The position numbers and the translations under genes are program-made. Positions 45,893-55,461 of a stretch of 64,000 nucleotides of DNA are shown piece after piece. Each line of letters opens with the position of its first letter. Within the stretch, counting starts at the first letter, position 1. Below the pieces are notes generated by a model, which saw only the letters and a program-made list of their open reading frames with translations, ran no database searches and was not told where the DNA came from. The DNA comes from Palsa-504 sp963834685 (GTDB lineage Bacteria; Actinomycetota; Actinomycetes; Streptosporangiales; Streptosporangiaceae), in assembly GCA_963834685.1 (NCBI GenBank), contig CAWICW010000020.1:233549-297548 (forward strand), in the 5' to 3' direction.

Positions 45893-46318
45893 TCAGCCCT
45901 CCGTATGCGCCAGGGAATCCGTCCCCCGCCCGCACCCGCCCGTGCGGGAGAGTGTAGCATGATCGAACTCTGTTTAGCGTGAGTATAGTGATGCGGTGGT
46001 GGCCTGTTGGCCAGATCCACTCCGGTCTGGCCTGCCCGGGTCGATCGCACATGGACGGAGCGTCATGCGACGAGCGCGGGCACCCGCGCCTTGGTGAAAT
46101 CGGACCGGACGCGATCGCCGAGCAAGACCAGCCCCGACGACGCCTCCTGGCCGCCGCCGTGGCGCGGCCGCCGGCACCCGCCGGCATCACCGTGTCGAGG
46201 AGATCACACTGAAGGTAGCGAAATGAGATCATTCGGGGTGACCGACGTGCGGGAGTCCGTCCGTGAGGGTTGGCAGGTCACCCATCACACAGAGCAGCCC
46301 TGAAGGGACGGAACACTC
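45893..46318. promoter_or_regulatory. Divergent control region of the degradation cassette
   Basis: 426 bases between the divergent amidohydrolase and XRE-cupin genes. TATAGT at 45984-45989 is a possible -10 for the rightward operon, but no matching -35 is seen. No obvious dyad could be singled out. The regulator encoded at 46319 is the likely binder. Confidence 0.4.
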
Positions 46319-46855
46319 ATGTTGGGCGAAGGACTGCGCGAGTTGCGCCTGCGCCATGGGATGACGCTGCGCGAATTGGCCGCCGAAGCCGAGGTATCAC
46401 CAGCGTTGCTCAGCCAACTGGAGAACGGCGTCACCGACCCCAGCCTGTCGACCCTGCGCAAACTCGCCGCCGTCTTCAAGACCGAGGTCTCCGCACTGTT
46501 CAACGAGCCCAACGCCCCGATGGTGCACCTCTCCCGCCCCGGTCAGCGGATGCGTCTCACCGCGCCGCTCGGGGAGATCACCTACGAGCGACTCACTCCC
46601 GGCCGCGGAGACCTTGAGGTGCTCATGGCGACCATGGAACCAGGCGACGTCAGCTCCTCGCAACGCCGCAGCCATGAATCCACAGAGTGCATCATCGTCC
46701 TGGAAGGAGAAGTTGTCGTCGAAATCGCAGAGGAGCGGCACGTCCTCGTCGTGGGCGAAGCGTTGACCTTCGACTCACGCCTGTCACATCGCTTCTGCGA
46801 CGAGAGCCTCGAGCAGGCGGTCTTCCTGCTGGCGGTGACGCCACCGGTGCCGTGA
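46319..46855 (+). CDS. XRE family regulator with C-terminal cupin domain
   Basis: A 178-residue regulator. The helix-turn-helix is at about 4-58: LRELRLRHGMTLRELAAEAE, then VSPALLSQLENGVTDPSLST. The C-terminal half is a cupin (TMEPGDVSSSQRRSHESTEC, then VLEGEVVVEIAEERHVLVVG), a small-molecule sensor fold. Such XRE-cupin proteins commonly control amino-acid, amine or alcohol degradation. First gene of a plus-strand operon. The gene starts 426 bp from the divergent amidohydrolase. Confidence 0.92.
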   Translation: MLGEGLRELRLRHGMTLRELAAEAEVSPALLSQLENGVTDPSLSTLRKLAAVFKTEVSALFNEPNAPMVHLSRPGQRMRLTAPLGEITYERLTPGRGDLEVLMATMEPGDVSSSQRRSHESTECIIVLEGEVVVEIAEERHVLVVGEALTFDSRLSHRFCDESLEQAVFLLAVTPPVP

Positions 46856-46892
46856 TGTGTCCATTCCTGCCGCCGGGTCTCGGCGCAAGCCG

Positions 46893-47891
46893 ATGAACGT
46901 CACTCTCGGCTTTCAAACCGACAAGTCGGCCGGCGACTACGCCCGCCTCGCCGTCATGGCGGAGTCACTCGGTTTCGACGGCATCTCGGTGTTCCACGAT
47001 CTCGGCTTTCAGCCCTCACTGTTCCCGCTGCTCGAAGTGGCTCGGGTAACGACCCGCCTCCGGCTCGGTGCCGCCTGTCTGAACCCTTTTCTGCTCCACC
47101 CGGTCGAGATCGCGGGCCAAGCGGCCGCGCTCGACCTCGTCTCGAACGGACGGGCCTACGTCGGACTGGCTCGCGGAACCTGGCTCGAACGCGTCGGCAT
47201 CCGGCCCGCTCGACCACTTCTGCGTCTCACCGAGGCCGTCGAAGTGGTCCGACGACTGCTGCGCGGCGACGACTCCGCCTACGATGGCCAGATCTTCCCG
47301 ATGGCAGCGGGGATGCGCCTGGCATACCCACGACGACGCGACGCCCTCGACATCCTGCTGGGCACCTGGGGCCCGCGCGGTCTGGCCCTCGCCGGCCGCT
47401 GCGCGGACGAGGTCAAGCTCGGCGGCTGCGCTAACCCAGACATGATCCGCCATGTCCGCGCCGTTCTCGACGAGGCCTGTCGCGCCGCCGGCCGCGACCC
47501 GTCCTCGGTCGGCGTGGTGTCCGGCGCGGTGACCGTGGTGGACGAGGACGATGCCGCCGCCCGGCAGATGGCCCGCGCGCAGGTGGCCGTCTACCTCGAC
47601 GTAGTGGCCCCGCTCGACACCACCGTCACAGTGCCCGACAGCGTGCTTGCCCCGCTGCACGCTGCGCTCGTTCGCGGTGACGCCGACGCCGCTGGCCGCT
47701 GTATTCCCGACGAGTTGCTCGACCGTTTCGCGTTCGCCGGCCAGCCAACCGCGGTCGCGGAGCACGTGGCCGCTGTGCTCGAGGCCGGCGCGAGTCGGGT
47801 CGAGTTCGGCAGCCCGCATGGACGCACCGACGTGTATGGCGTCGAACTGATCGGCGAGAAGGTCCTGCCCGCCGTGCGCGAAGCATCATGA
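46893..47891 (+). CDS. LLM class flavin (or F420)-dependent oxidoreductase
   Basis: A 332-residue luciferase-like TIM-barrel oxidoreductase: LGFQTDKSAGDYARLAVMAE, FDGISVFHDLGFQPSLFPLL, VTTRLRLGAACLNPFLLHPV, LVSNGRAYVGLARGTWLERV, and DILLGTWGPRGLALAGRCAD. The family uses FMN or F420; the N-terminal pattern is close to methylene-tetrahydromethanopterin-reductase-like members, so F420 is plausible in an actinomycete. ATG 46893 was chosen; GTG 46857 is possible but gives a leader without similarity. The stop overlaps the next start (ATGA). Confidence 0.9.
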   Translation: MNVTLGFQTDKSAGDYARLAVMAESLGFDGISVFHDLGFQPSLFPLLEVARVTTRLRLGAACLNPFLLHPVEIAGQAAALDLVSNGRAYVGLARGTWLERVGIRPARPLLRLTEAVEVVRRLLRGDDSAYDGQIFPMAAGMRLAYPRRRDALDILLGTWGPRGLALAGRCADEVKLGGCANPDMIRHVRAVLDEACRAAGRDPSSVGVVSGAVTVVDEDDAAARQMARAQVAVYLDVVAPLDTTVTVPDSVLAPLHAALVRGDADAAGRCIPDELLDRFAFAGQPTAVAEHVAAVLEAGASRVEFGSPHGRTDVYGVELIGEKVLPAVREAS

Positions 47892-49519
47892 ACCGAGCGT
47901 CCGCATCGGAGATCGCCGACCAACTGCTGCACGACCTCGCGCCCATCGACCCGACCGCAGCCGACGCACTGGGCCTGGAGTCGGCGAACGTCATGCCAGC
48001 GCTCGCGCCGTCTGACTTCGCGGCCCGCCGCGAGGCGTACCTGCAGGCGCACCGGTCGCTGGACGCGCTAGGGATTCCAACGTCAGCGGAACTGGTGCTT
48101 GGCGCGGCACTACGCGAACGCGTGGACGCCCAGCTCGCGCTTGACGACGCCGGATTCACCACCGCTCAGCTCGCCCCGCTCGCCACACCGATGCACCAGG
48201 TCCGCGAAGTCTTCGACAACCTGCCGCGCGAGACCCCAGCCGACTGGGAGCGGGTCGCCGAGCATCTGGCCCGCGTCCCGAGCACAATCGCCGCCTACGC
48301 CGAGACGCTGCGGGCGGCGGCGAACGCCGGGCACGTAGCGGCCGCGCGCCAGGTACTCGCCGTCGCAGCGCAGTGCGAGCGTTGGATCGGCGCCGACGAC
48401 TTCTATCGGCGGCTGGTTGCCTCATGCGATCCACGGTGGCGTGATCGCCTGGACGCAACCGCCGCCGCCGCGAGCGAGTCGACGGCGCGCTTCGTCGAGT
48501 TTCTTCGCGGCGAACTGCTGCCTCGCGCGCCGAAGACGGACGGGGTCGGTCGCGACCTGTACACGGTCACATCGCGCGCGTTCCTCGGCGAGAACGTGGA
48601 CCTGGAAGCTACCTACGCGTTCGGCTGGGACGAGCTGGCTCAGCTGACTGCCGAGATGCGTCAGGTGGCGGCCGAGCTCGGCCACGACTCGATCGAGGCT
48701 GCAGCCGCGACGCTGGACGCCGACCCCGCGCGTCGCCTGTCCACGCCAGATGAGCTCACCGGTTGGTTGCAGAGCCGCGTCGATGATGTCACCAACGCTG
48801 TCGACGGGGTGCACTTCGACCTGCCGACAGCGGCGCGACGCGCAGAATGCCGGATCTCGCCGACCGCGTCCGGGGTCATGTATTACAGCCCGCCCGATCC
48901 GTCCTTCAGCCGCCCGGGACGTGTGTGGTGGGCGCCGCCGGCCGATGGCACGTCCCACACCTGGCGCGAGGTGACCACCGTCCACCACGAAGGCGTGCCC
49001 GGCCACCACTTGCAGATCACCGTCGCGATGACCGAGCCCGGACTACACCCGTGGCAGCGCTCCATGGCGCATGTGCACGGCTACGTCGAAGGCTGGGCGC
49101 ACTACGCCGAGCGGCTCGCCGACGAATTCGGGCTGCTGCGTGACCCCGGTGAGCGGCTCGGCATGCTGTACGGGCAGCGGTGGCGAGCGGCACGGATCGT
49201 CATCGACATGGGGCTGCATCTGGGGCTGCCGATCCCGGCGGGCAACGGATTCACCGACGCAACTGATTGGACGCCGCCAGTTGGCGTAGCCGTGCTGCGC
49301 GAGGCCGCCGGAGTCGATGAGACGACCGCCCGCTTCGAGGTCGACCGCTACCTCGGCTGGCCGGCGCAAGCACTCGCGTTCCGGGTAGGCGCGCACCTGT
49401 GGCGGCAGGCGCGCGACGCAGCTGAACGTCGGCCCGGCTTCGATCTGCGTGCATTCCACATGCGCGCGCTACGCCTCGGACCGCTCGGCCTCGGCCCACT
49501 TCGAGAGGTGATGTCATGA
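47888..49519 (+). CDS. DUF885 family zinc metallohydrolase
   Basis: A 543-residue DUF885 protein, a group related in fold to M32/thermolysin-like peptidases. VTTVHHEGVPGHHLQITVAM (about 360-379) contains the HxxxH-type zinc site, and VEGWAHYAERLADEFGLL (about 398-415) supplies the third ligand. Members are generally assumed to be cytosolic peptidases or amidases. No signal peptide. Overlaps both neighbours by 4 nt, so it is strictly coupled with the oxidoreductase and the TIGR04076 gene. The likely substrate is a product or precursor of the amidohydrolase reaction (inference). Confidence 0.9.
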   Translation: MNRASASEIADQLLHDLAPIDPTAADALGLESANVMPALAPSDFAARREAYLQAHRSLDALGIPTSAELVLGAALRERVDAQLALDDAGFTTAQLAPLATPMHQVREVFDNLPRETPADWERVAEHLARVPSTIAAYAETLRAAANAGHVAAARQVLAVAAQCERWIGADDFYRRLVASCDPRWRDRLDATAAAASESTARFVEFLRGELLPRAPKTDGVGRDLYTVTSRAFLGENVDLEATYAFGWDELAQLTAEMRQVAAELGHDSIEAAAATLDADPARRLSTPDELTGWLQSRVDDVTNAVDGVHFDLPTAARRAECRISPTASGVMYYSPPDPSFSRPGRVWWAPPADGTSHTWREVTTVHHEGVPGHHLQITVAMTEPGLHPWQRSMAHVHGYVEGWAHYAERLADEFGLLRDPGERLGMLYGQRWRAARIVIDMGLHLGLPIPAGNGFTDATDWTPPVGVAVLREAAGVDETTARFEVDRYLGWPAQALAFRVGAHLWRQARDAAERRPGFDLRAFHMRALRLGPLGLGPLREVMS

Positions 49520-49830
49520 CCGACATGGAACTATTCGACCTGCGGGTCACCGTCGAGAACATCGAGGGACGCTCGGTGTGCGGGCTGGCCGTCGGCGACT
49601 GGTTCGAGCTGGTCAACAGCAGCGAGCTGCGGCTGCCGGATGGCAAGCACTTCTGCATCTTCGCGCTTCAGTCGGTGTTGCCGCTACTGCCAGCCAAGCA
49701 ACGACAACTCCCCGAAAGGGACTGGCTCGAACGTGACTCGCTGGTGTGCTGCCCAGATCCCGAGGAGCGCGTTATCATGCGCATCGAACGGATCGGCCGC
49801 CGCAGCCTGGACACGTCCGAGCTGACCTGA
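49516..49830 (+). CDS. TIGR04076 family protein
   Basis: A 104-residue protein: FDLRVTVENIEGRSVCGLAV, then GDWFELVNSSELRLPDGKHF, FALQSVLPLLPAKQRQL and a two-Cys strand (DSLVCCPDPEERVIMRI). This is the TIGR04076 pattern: a small beta-rich protein, often with conserved Cys, found next to oxidoreductases and of unknown function. Last gene of the operon, overlapping DUF885 by 4 nt. Confidence 0.85.
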   Translation: MTDMELFDLRVTVENIEGRSVCGLAVGDWFELVNSSELRLPDGKHFCIFALQSVLPLLPAKQRQLPERDWLERDSLVCCPDPEERVIMRIERIGRRSLDTSELT

Positions 49831-49953
49831 ATAAGCAAGGTCGCCTTCGACCTGGCTGCATGTGTGTCAAGGCTGGCTGGCGGGCGAGCATCGGCCTGAC
49901 GGCCTGACGGCGGGCTCCGCACGGAAGCGGATCTGCTACAGGCACAATGGGGT

Positions 49954-50649
49954 ATGACATTGGGCGGGAAGCCAGCCGCTGCGCCCCCGGCGACGCCGGT
50001 CCCGGCCGCGCGGGGTGAGCATTGGTGGCCGGTGGCGCTGGCGATCGTGGTCGCCGCGTTTCTGCACGTGGCGCTGCCGGCGAAATACCGGGTGGACCCC
50101 GCCTGGGTGGTGCCGGCTGTGCTGCTGGTGCTGCTGGCTGCCCTGATCATGGGGGACCCGGGCCGTATCGACCGGCAGAAACCCTGGCTGCGGATCGTCA
50201 CCGGCGCCGTGATCGCCTTCATCACGGTGGCGAACCTGCTGGCCGCCATCCACCTGTTTCATGACATCCTCACCAACAACAAGGTGTTCGCCAGCAACGC
50301 CACCGGGCTGCTGGCTACCGGCGGGGTGCTCTGGGCCACGAACGTGATCGCGTTCGCGCTGTGGTACTGGGATCTGGATCGCGGCGGGGCCGCCGCCCGC
50401 GCGCATCATCCGCAGGCGAACCCGGCGTTCATCTTCCCGGAGATGCTGCACACCCAGTACGTCCCGGCCACCTGGGTGCCGAAGTTCGTCGACTACCTGT
50501 CGCTGGGCTTCTGGACCGCCACCGCGTTCAGCCCCACCGACATCTCCGCGATCAAGCCGTGGGCCAAGCTGCTGATGATGATCGAGGCGGCCGTGTCCCT
50601 CGGCATCGCCGGGCTCGTGATCGCCCGCGCGATCAACATCCTGGCATAA
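49954..50649 (+). CDS. Integral membrane protein (about five helices)
   Basis: A 231-residue membrane protein with helices at about 25-42, 48-65, 80-105, 118-138 and 205-228. Between the last two lies a polar stretch (HTQYVPATWVPKFVDYLSLG, then FWTATAFSPTDISAIKPWAK) that could form a re-entrant loop, as in DUF1345 or channel-like proteins. No known signature. Actinobacterial homologues of this type are annotated only as membrane proteins. Convergent with the potassium channel gene. Confidence 0.8.
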   Translation: MTLGGKPAAAPPATPVPAARGEHWWPVALAIVVAAFLHVALPAKYRVDPAWVVPAVLLVLLAALIMGDPGRIDRQKPWLRIVTGAVIAFITVANLLAAIHLFHDILTNNKVFASNATGLLATGGVLWATNVIAFALWYWDLDRGGAAARAHHPQANPAFIFPEMLHTQYVPATWVPKFVDYLSLGFWTATAFSPTDISAIKPWAKLLMMIEAAVSLGIAGLVIARAINILA

Positions 50650-50941
50650 CAGCCGCCAATTGCCGTCGGCTGGCATGCTTGGCATCAAGACCGGAGTGTC
50701 CGGAATGCACGCCTGCTCGGCGCGTTCCGTAAGGACCGCCAGCCTGCCGGGAGACACTCGCGGGATGGTGCGGAACCGGCGCCCACCTAGCCTCGCCCTG
50801 CTCGATCGAGCTGATCTCGGCGGATCGGCGTCTGCGGGTCGATGATGTCGGCTGCGAGCAGGCCGGGTTGCGCCGCCTCAAGGGCGGCTGCTCCTGCTTC
50901 GCCCGCCAGGACAGGGGACCGGCCTCCGATCGCGCAGCGGG

Positions 50942-51751
50942 TCAGGGCGAGTCGCCGCCTGCATCCCGCTCAGGTGCTCCGGCCGCCCGCGGTGATGACG
51001 AGGCGGTGGCGGCGGTGATGAGCTCTTCTATCCGGGCGAGCCGCCGGTCGAGTTCAGCCAGCGTCACCTCGGGGGCCGGCTCTGCCTGCGGGCCGGGCTG
51101 GGCTCGGCCCTGCCCCTGTGTGACGAAGGTCGACGCGACCTGCGCGGTGACCACTGCCAGGGTGAGCAGGCCGATGCCCATCACGAAGCACGCCGTGATC
51201 CGCCCGGGTGCGGTGACCGGGGTGTAGTCACCATAGCCGACGGTGGTGACCGTCACCACCGACCACCACAGCGACTCACCCAGAGTGTGGATGTTGGACT
51301 TGGGCGCGTGCCGCTCGAACAGGTACACGATGACCGCGCCGTTGAGGACCAGCACCGCTGCGGCCACCAAGAAGCGACCGAGGTTCCCGCGTCGGAACAC
51401 CGACCGGACCAACCGGAAACTGAAGATCACGCGCACGGGCGGAAAGACCACCGAGACGAGCATGACCGGGTGGGTGAGCGCATAGCGAACAGGGCGTCTG
51501 GCCAGGACGCCACGGATGGTCAGATCGATCCCGTAGACGACGGAGACGGCTACCCGGATGGTCGCCGCGATGCCCTCGACGTTATGGCCGAAGTCCCAAA
51601 CAGGGACTATCACGATCCACAGCGTGAGGAGCGCGAACAGGTCGAGGGCCCTGTCGGTCCTCGCCTCGTAGGCGGCCAGGCGACCGCTCGGGTCGTCCGC
51701 AGCAGAGTCATCATCGGCGCCGTGGCCTGGCCGCTGGGCATTGTCGTTCAT
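50942..51751 (-). CDS. Potassium channel family protein
   Basis: A 269-residue ion channel. Hydrophobic helices from about 38 to 155 (LALLTLWIVIVPVWDFG-type, then VRYALTHPVMLVSVVFPPVR) and a basic FSFRLVRSVFRRGNLGRF segment precede the pore: ESLWWSVVTVTTVGYGDYTP with selectivity filter TVGYGD (about 170-175), followed by the inner helix ITACFVMGIGLLTLAVVTAQ. The C-terminal tail (about 215-269) is a short coiled coil (LAELDRRLARIEELI). The helix count suggests a Kv-like six-helix form, possibly with a weak voltage sensor. Tetrameric by family. Confidence 0.9.
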   Translation of the reverse strand: MNDNAQRPGHGADDDSAADDPSGRLAAYEARTDRALDLFALLTLWIVIVPVWDFGHNVEGIAATIRVAVSVVYGIDLTIRGVLARRPVRYALTHPVMLVSVVFPPVRVIFSFRLVRSVFRRGNLGRFLVAAAVLVLNGAVIVYLFERHAPKSNIHTLGESLWWSVVTVTTVGYGDYTPVTAPGRITACFVMGIGLLTLAVVTAQVASTFVTQGQGRAQPGPQAEPAPEVTLAELDRRLARIEELITAATASSSPRAAGAPERDAGGDSP

Positions 51752-52176
51752 GGCACCAGCGTCCCACCGGAAGGCTTCACGCTGGGAGCTTCTGCTCCCC
51801 GGCGAGCCGCCGGGTGGCTACCTCACCGCTTGGTTCGACAGATGCCGGCTGGTGGCACGGTGCAGGCAGAAGGATCCAGCCAAGTCCTTGGTTGCACCCG
51901 ATCCGATCCAGGTCGCGCGGCCCGGGCCGACAATCCCCCTGGTGTGACGGCAAGTGGCGCCCGGCAGGCTTCAGCTCTACGTAGAGGGCACCCTCGCCGG
52001 GAACACCGAAGCGCCCGTAAGGACAGGGGGCACAACTGCCCGCTGCGGTGGGCGGTGCGCCCGGCCCTTCTGGTGCACACGGTTATGCCGCCGGGAGGTG
52101 GATCCGTTCCGGTGGGTCCGGTGGCGGTGTAGTCAGCCCGGTTGCTGGGGAAGCCTGCCATAGGCGGGGGTGTGCG
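51752..52176. other. Divergent intergenic region
   Basis: 425 bases between the divergent potassium channel and methyltransferase genes. Small hairpins such as GGGCA/TGCCC occur, but nothing that can be named. Confidence 0.35.
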
Positions 52177-53055
52177 ATGGCAGCCAGGTCAGCGTGGATC
52201 GCGGGGTGGACGGCCCAGCATGTGCGGCATGCCGCCGCAGTGTTTAAGCAGGGCGGGAATCCGGCCGCGCGGGTGTATGAGAGCATCGGGCCGGACTTCT
52301 TCCTGGCGGTGGCGCCGGGCTGGCTGAATCTGGGGCTGTGGGAGGGGCCGGGTTCGGAAGGTGAGGCCGAGCAGGCCTGCCGTCGGCTGGTCAGCACGCT
52401 CGCCTCAGCCCTGCCTGCCGGGGGGGTGATCCTGGATGTGGGCAATGGGCTTGGCACCCAGGACTGCCTGATCGCCGAGACGTCCCGGCCGCGCCGCCTG
52501 GTGGCGGTGAACATCACCGAGTGGCAGCTGATGGCGGGCAAAGACCGGCTCAGGCAGGCCGGGGCCGCGCCGGTGGCGGGCGACGCCGCCCGGCTGCCGA
52601 TCGCTGGCCAGAGCGTGGACGGGATCATCAGCGTGGAGGCAGCGTTCCACTTCCGCTCTCGGAAGGCGTTCTTCGCCGAGTGTTACCGGGTGCTGCGTCC
52701 CGGCGGCGTGCTGAGTATCTCCGATATCTCAGTCCAACGATGGCCGGTCACTCCCGCCGAGCTGCTGGCTGGCCTGACGCAGCTGCGGGTGTTCGGGCTG
52801 CGGCGCACCATGGCCATGACGGCGGAGCAGATCGCGGCGGAAGCGCGCGCGGCGGGCCTGGCCGAGGTGCAGGTCCGGCGATGCGGCGAGCGTGTCATCG
52901 CCCCCGCACTGCGGCTCACCGCGCAGCGGCTCAAGAACACCACGGCCGCACCCGCCGGGCAGCACGCCGCCGCCCGCCTGCTGCTGCCGCAGGTCAACCT
53001 CCTGTGGCAACGCCAGATCATTGATTACCTGCTGGTGCGCGCGATCCGCCCCTAA
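52177..53055 (+). CDS. SAM-dependent methyltransferase (class I)
   Basis: A 292-residue methyltransferase. VILDVGNGLGTQDCLIAETS (about 85-104) is motif I, AGDAARLPIAGQSVDGIISV (about 130-149) covers motifs II/III, and YRVLRPGGVLSISDISV (about 169) the post-III block. The N-terminal segment with FLAVAPGWLNLGLWEG is typical of small-molecule C- or O-methyltransferases related to those in polyketide and sterol pathways. ATG 52177 follows GGCGGGGGTGTGCG. No partner genes nearby; substrate unknown. Confidence 0.88.
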   Translation: MAARSAWIAGWTAQHVRHAAAVFKQGGNPAARVYESIGPDFFLAVAPGWLNLGLWEGPGSEGEAEQACRRLVSTLASALPAGGVILDVGNGLGTQDCLIAETSRPRRLVAVNITEWQLMAGKDRLRQAGAAPVAGDAARLPIAGQSVDGIISVEAAFHFRSRKAFFAECYRVLRPGGVLSISDISVQRWPVTPAELLAGLTQLRVFGLRRTMAMTAEQIAAEARAAGLAEVQVRRCGERVIAPALRLTAQRLKNTTAAPAGQHAAARLLLPQVNLLWQRQIIDYLLVRAIRP

Positions 53056-53182
53056 CCAGCCCAGCGCAGTGGCCGCCTGGCGCGGGCTTGCGCCGAACGT
53101 CCGGTGATGACGACCTCGATCTCGGTGCCCGCTCCAGCCACCTATCCAGGACGCCCAGCTCCACGACCGGCCGCCCGGCTCC

Positions 53183-54130
53183 TTACCCGGCTGGTCCGCG
53201 CTGATTCTCCAGCACGGTGCTGAGGGTGCGGCGGCCGACTTCCAGGAGTACCGGATTGTCTTCGGAGTGGGCCAGGAACACGATCGCGAGGTTCAGTGCC
53301 CAGCCTCTGGCCCGCGTCCGCAGGGCGTCGCCGGGCCGGCCGCCGGCCGCCTGGTAGGCCGACCAGAAGCTGTCATGGCAGCCGGGCGGGAGCAGCATCC
53401 AGGCCACCGACAGGTCGCTGGCCGGGTCGCCCGAGGTGATGTCGCCGAAGTCGATCACGCCGCTGACCTGGCCGTCGTTCACCAGCACGTTCGCCGGGTG
53501 CAGGTCGCCGTGCAGCCAGACAGGCGGGCCGTCGTAGCCGGGAGCCGCGAGCGCCGCGCCCCACCCGCGCAGCACCGCGTCCCGGTCGACTTGATCTTGG
53601 CCGGATTGGCCGGTGAGCAAGGCGAGGTTGGCCGCGAAGCTGCCAGCGCGCTCGGCCAGCGGGACGCCGCGGAACGGGTTGGCCGGCGCGTCCTCCGGGG
53701 CGGGGACGTGCAGCGCGCCGAGGAACCCGCCGACCGCGGCCGCGGCTCCCGCCGGGTCCAAGGAACTGGCCTGCGCCGCGGGCACGCCCGGCAGGTAGGG
53801 CACCACGCTCCATGGATAGGGGTAACCGTGCGCGGGGACCCCGGTCCGTTCCGGATAAGGGATGGGCAGGGGCAGCCCTGGAGCGAGCCCGGGCAGCCAG
53901 CGCTGCTCATTCTTGATGATCTCCGCGCCAAGGGCGCGCCGCGGCAGCCGCGCGATGAGCCCATCCCCGACCCGGTAGAGCTCGTTGTCCCAGCCGTTCG
54001 CGAGGAACTCCACGGGCAGGCGCGCCAGGTCAGGGTGCTGATCGGCGAGCAGCCGCCGCACCAGGTCCGCCGACACCTCAACATCGGCGGCCGGCATCCG
54101 GTTCACAGCCACAACGATTAACCCTGCCAT
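53183..54130 (-). CDS. Aminoglycoside phosphotransferase (APH) family kinase
   Basis: About 316 residues. All catalytic parts are present: DGLIARLPRRALG region near the nucleotide site, VWLHGDLHPANVLVNDGQVS (about 198-217) with the catalytic Asp and Asn, and GVIDFGDITSGDPASDLSVA with the metal-binding Asp. The family phosphorylates aminoglycosides, macrolides or metabolites such as homoserine-like compounds. The start is uncertain (54202 to about 54097); 54130 was used. It lies 32 bp after the glycosyltransferase gene on the same strand, so the two are probably cotranscribed. In contrast to the kinase-like gene at 27373, this one looks active. Confidence 0.88.
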   Translation of the reverse strand: MAGLIVVAVNRMPAADVEVSADLVRRLLADQHPDLARLPVEFLANGWDNELYRVGDGLIARLPRRALGAEIIKNEQRWLPGLAPGLPLPIPYPERTGVPAHGYPYPWSVVPYLPGVPAAQASSLDPAGAAAAVGGFLGALHVPAPEDAPANPFRGVPLAERAGSFAANLALLTGQSGQDQVDRDAVLRGWGAALAAPGYDGPPVWLHGDLHPANVLVNDGQVSGVIDFGDITSGDPASDLSVAWMLLPPGCHDSFWSAYQAAGGRPGDALRTRARGWALNLAIVFLAHSEDNPVLLEVGRRTLSTVLENQRGPAG

Positions 54131-54162
54131 CCAGGAGTTCCCGCGCTGGCACCGTCGCGGTG

Positions 54163-55461
54163 TCAGCGGCGGAGGATGTCGCGGAGGTGCTGCACGGGCC
54201 ATCGCCGGTCGAACAGTGTCGGGTCGTCCCGGTCCTCGGCGCGAAGGTGCTCGATCAAGGTCACATAGTCGTCGAGATCGAGCGTCCTGATCAAGGTGAG
54301 CAGGTCGGCCGCCTCGCCAGTGACGGGGGCGATCGGTGCGACGAGCCGGTCGTAAAGCTCCACCACCTGGTGGACCATCGCCAGGTGGCGCGGCCCGGGC
54401 GCGACGGAGGGGAAGTTCGTCGCGGCGAAGTCCTCGGTGAAGACGATCGGCTCGACGGCCAGGGCCTGTGGTCCGTAGTGCTGGGCGAGATGGATGAGCA
54501 ACTCGAGGTCGAAGGTCTCGTTGAATGACGTCATCTGCCGGATGGCCGGGCCGAGCGCGGCCCCGTCGAAGGCCTTGAAGCCGGCCTGGGTGTCGAGTAC
54601 CTGGGCCAGGGGCGGAATGAGCAACGCCCGGACGTAGTGGCGGAACAGGATGATGATCTTGTCCGGCTTGTCGCCGGTGCTGTGCGGCTCGGTGACCGGC
54701 CCGTCGGCCCGGACCAGCACGGCCCCCTCGATCCCGTAACGCTGGCCGAGCGCGCCTGCTACCTTGTCACCGGCCGCCACCACCGGCGCCGCCAGCGAGC
54801 CCAGCTGGGCCAGGTTCGCGGACAGATCGGCGTCGGTATAGCAGACCACATGCCGGCCAGCGCCGTTCGCCTGTGCCGCATCGGTCCCGACGGCGGCGGC
54901 CAGCCCGGCCAGTATCGATCCGCCCTTGCGGGACTGATCGGTTGAGGTCAGCCGGTCGAATGCGGGGCTGATCGAGACGTCATCCTCGATCACCTCAGCC
55001 AGCCTGAGCACCGTCACGCTGCGGTGACCTTCCCCCGGGTAGCCCTCGGCTGCCGCGATGTCCGTCATGAGATCGGCACTCGAGGGCCGGTCCGGGCATC
55101 CGTCGTCGCAGGCGATGATGCTCCACGTGACGCCGGGCACGCCGCCGGTCAGCCAATCGAGCTGGCGGACCTTGGTCCGTACGAAGTCCTCCCCGTGCGG
55201 GTGCGCTGCACGGGGGACCATGCGGCCCGTCTCGCCGTACATGGCCCATACCACGGTCAGATGGATCGGTCCGATAAGCTCGCCCAGCCGCCACCGCGAG
55301 CGAGCCGCGGCAATCGCTTCGGCCGCCACCGCGGGACCGTGGCTGGCCGCGACCCGCCCCGCCGCCGCGCGGCCCTCGACCAGGGCGGAGGCCGCGTCGA
55401 GCACCGCCTGGTTCTGATCAGAGTCCGTGAGATCACGCACGGGCACCAACGCCTTGTCCAT
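54163..55461 (-). CDS. Glycosyltransferase family 2-like protein
   Basis: About 432 residues. An acidic patch IIACDDGCPD (about 113-122), the metal-binding block VCYTDADLSANLAQLGSLAA (about 205-224), and IIILFRHYVRALLIPPLAQV then LDTQAGFKAFDGAALG (about 286-301) together resemble dolichyl-phosphate-glucose/mannose synthase-like GT-A enzymes (DTQxGFK is their signature). No membrane anchor is apparent. The N-terminal about 80 residues are helical and not part of the GT fold. ATG 55506 is an alternative start. Operon with the APH-type kinase downstream; together they could modify a sugar-containing molecule. Confidence 0.75.
   Translation of the reverse strand: MDKALVPVRDLTDSDQNQAVLDAASALVEGRAAAGRVAASHGPAVAAEAIAAARSRWRLGELIGPIHLTVVWAMYGETGRMVPRAAHPHGEDFVRTKVRQLDWLTGGVPGVTWSIIACDDGCPDRPSSADLMTDIAAAEGYPGEGHRSVTVLRLAEVIEDDVSISPAFDRLTSTDQSRKGGSILAGLAAAVGTDAAQANGAGRHVVCYTDADLSANLAQLGSLAAPVVAAGDKVAGALGQRYGIEGAVLVRADGPVTEPHSTGDKPDKIIILFRHYVRALLIPPLAQVLDTQAGFKAFDGAALGPAIRQMTSFNETFDLELLIHLAQHYGPQALAVEPIVFTEDFAATNFPSVAPGPRHLAMVHQVVELYDRLVAPIAPVTGEAADLLTLIRTLDLDDYVTLIEHLRAEDRDDPTLFDRRWPVQHLRDILRR

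Noticed and set aside
53267..54121. 284-codon plus-strand frame opposite the APH gene
   Set aside because: No recognisable fold; the minus-strand frame has full APH catalytic motifs.
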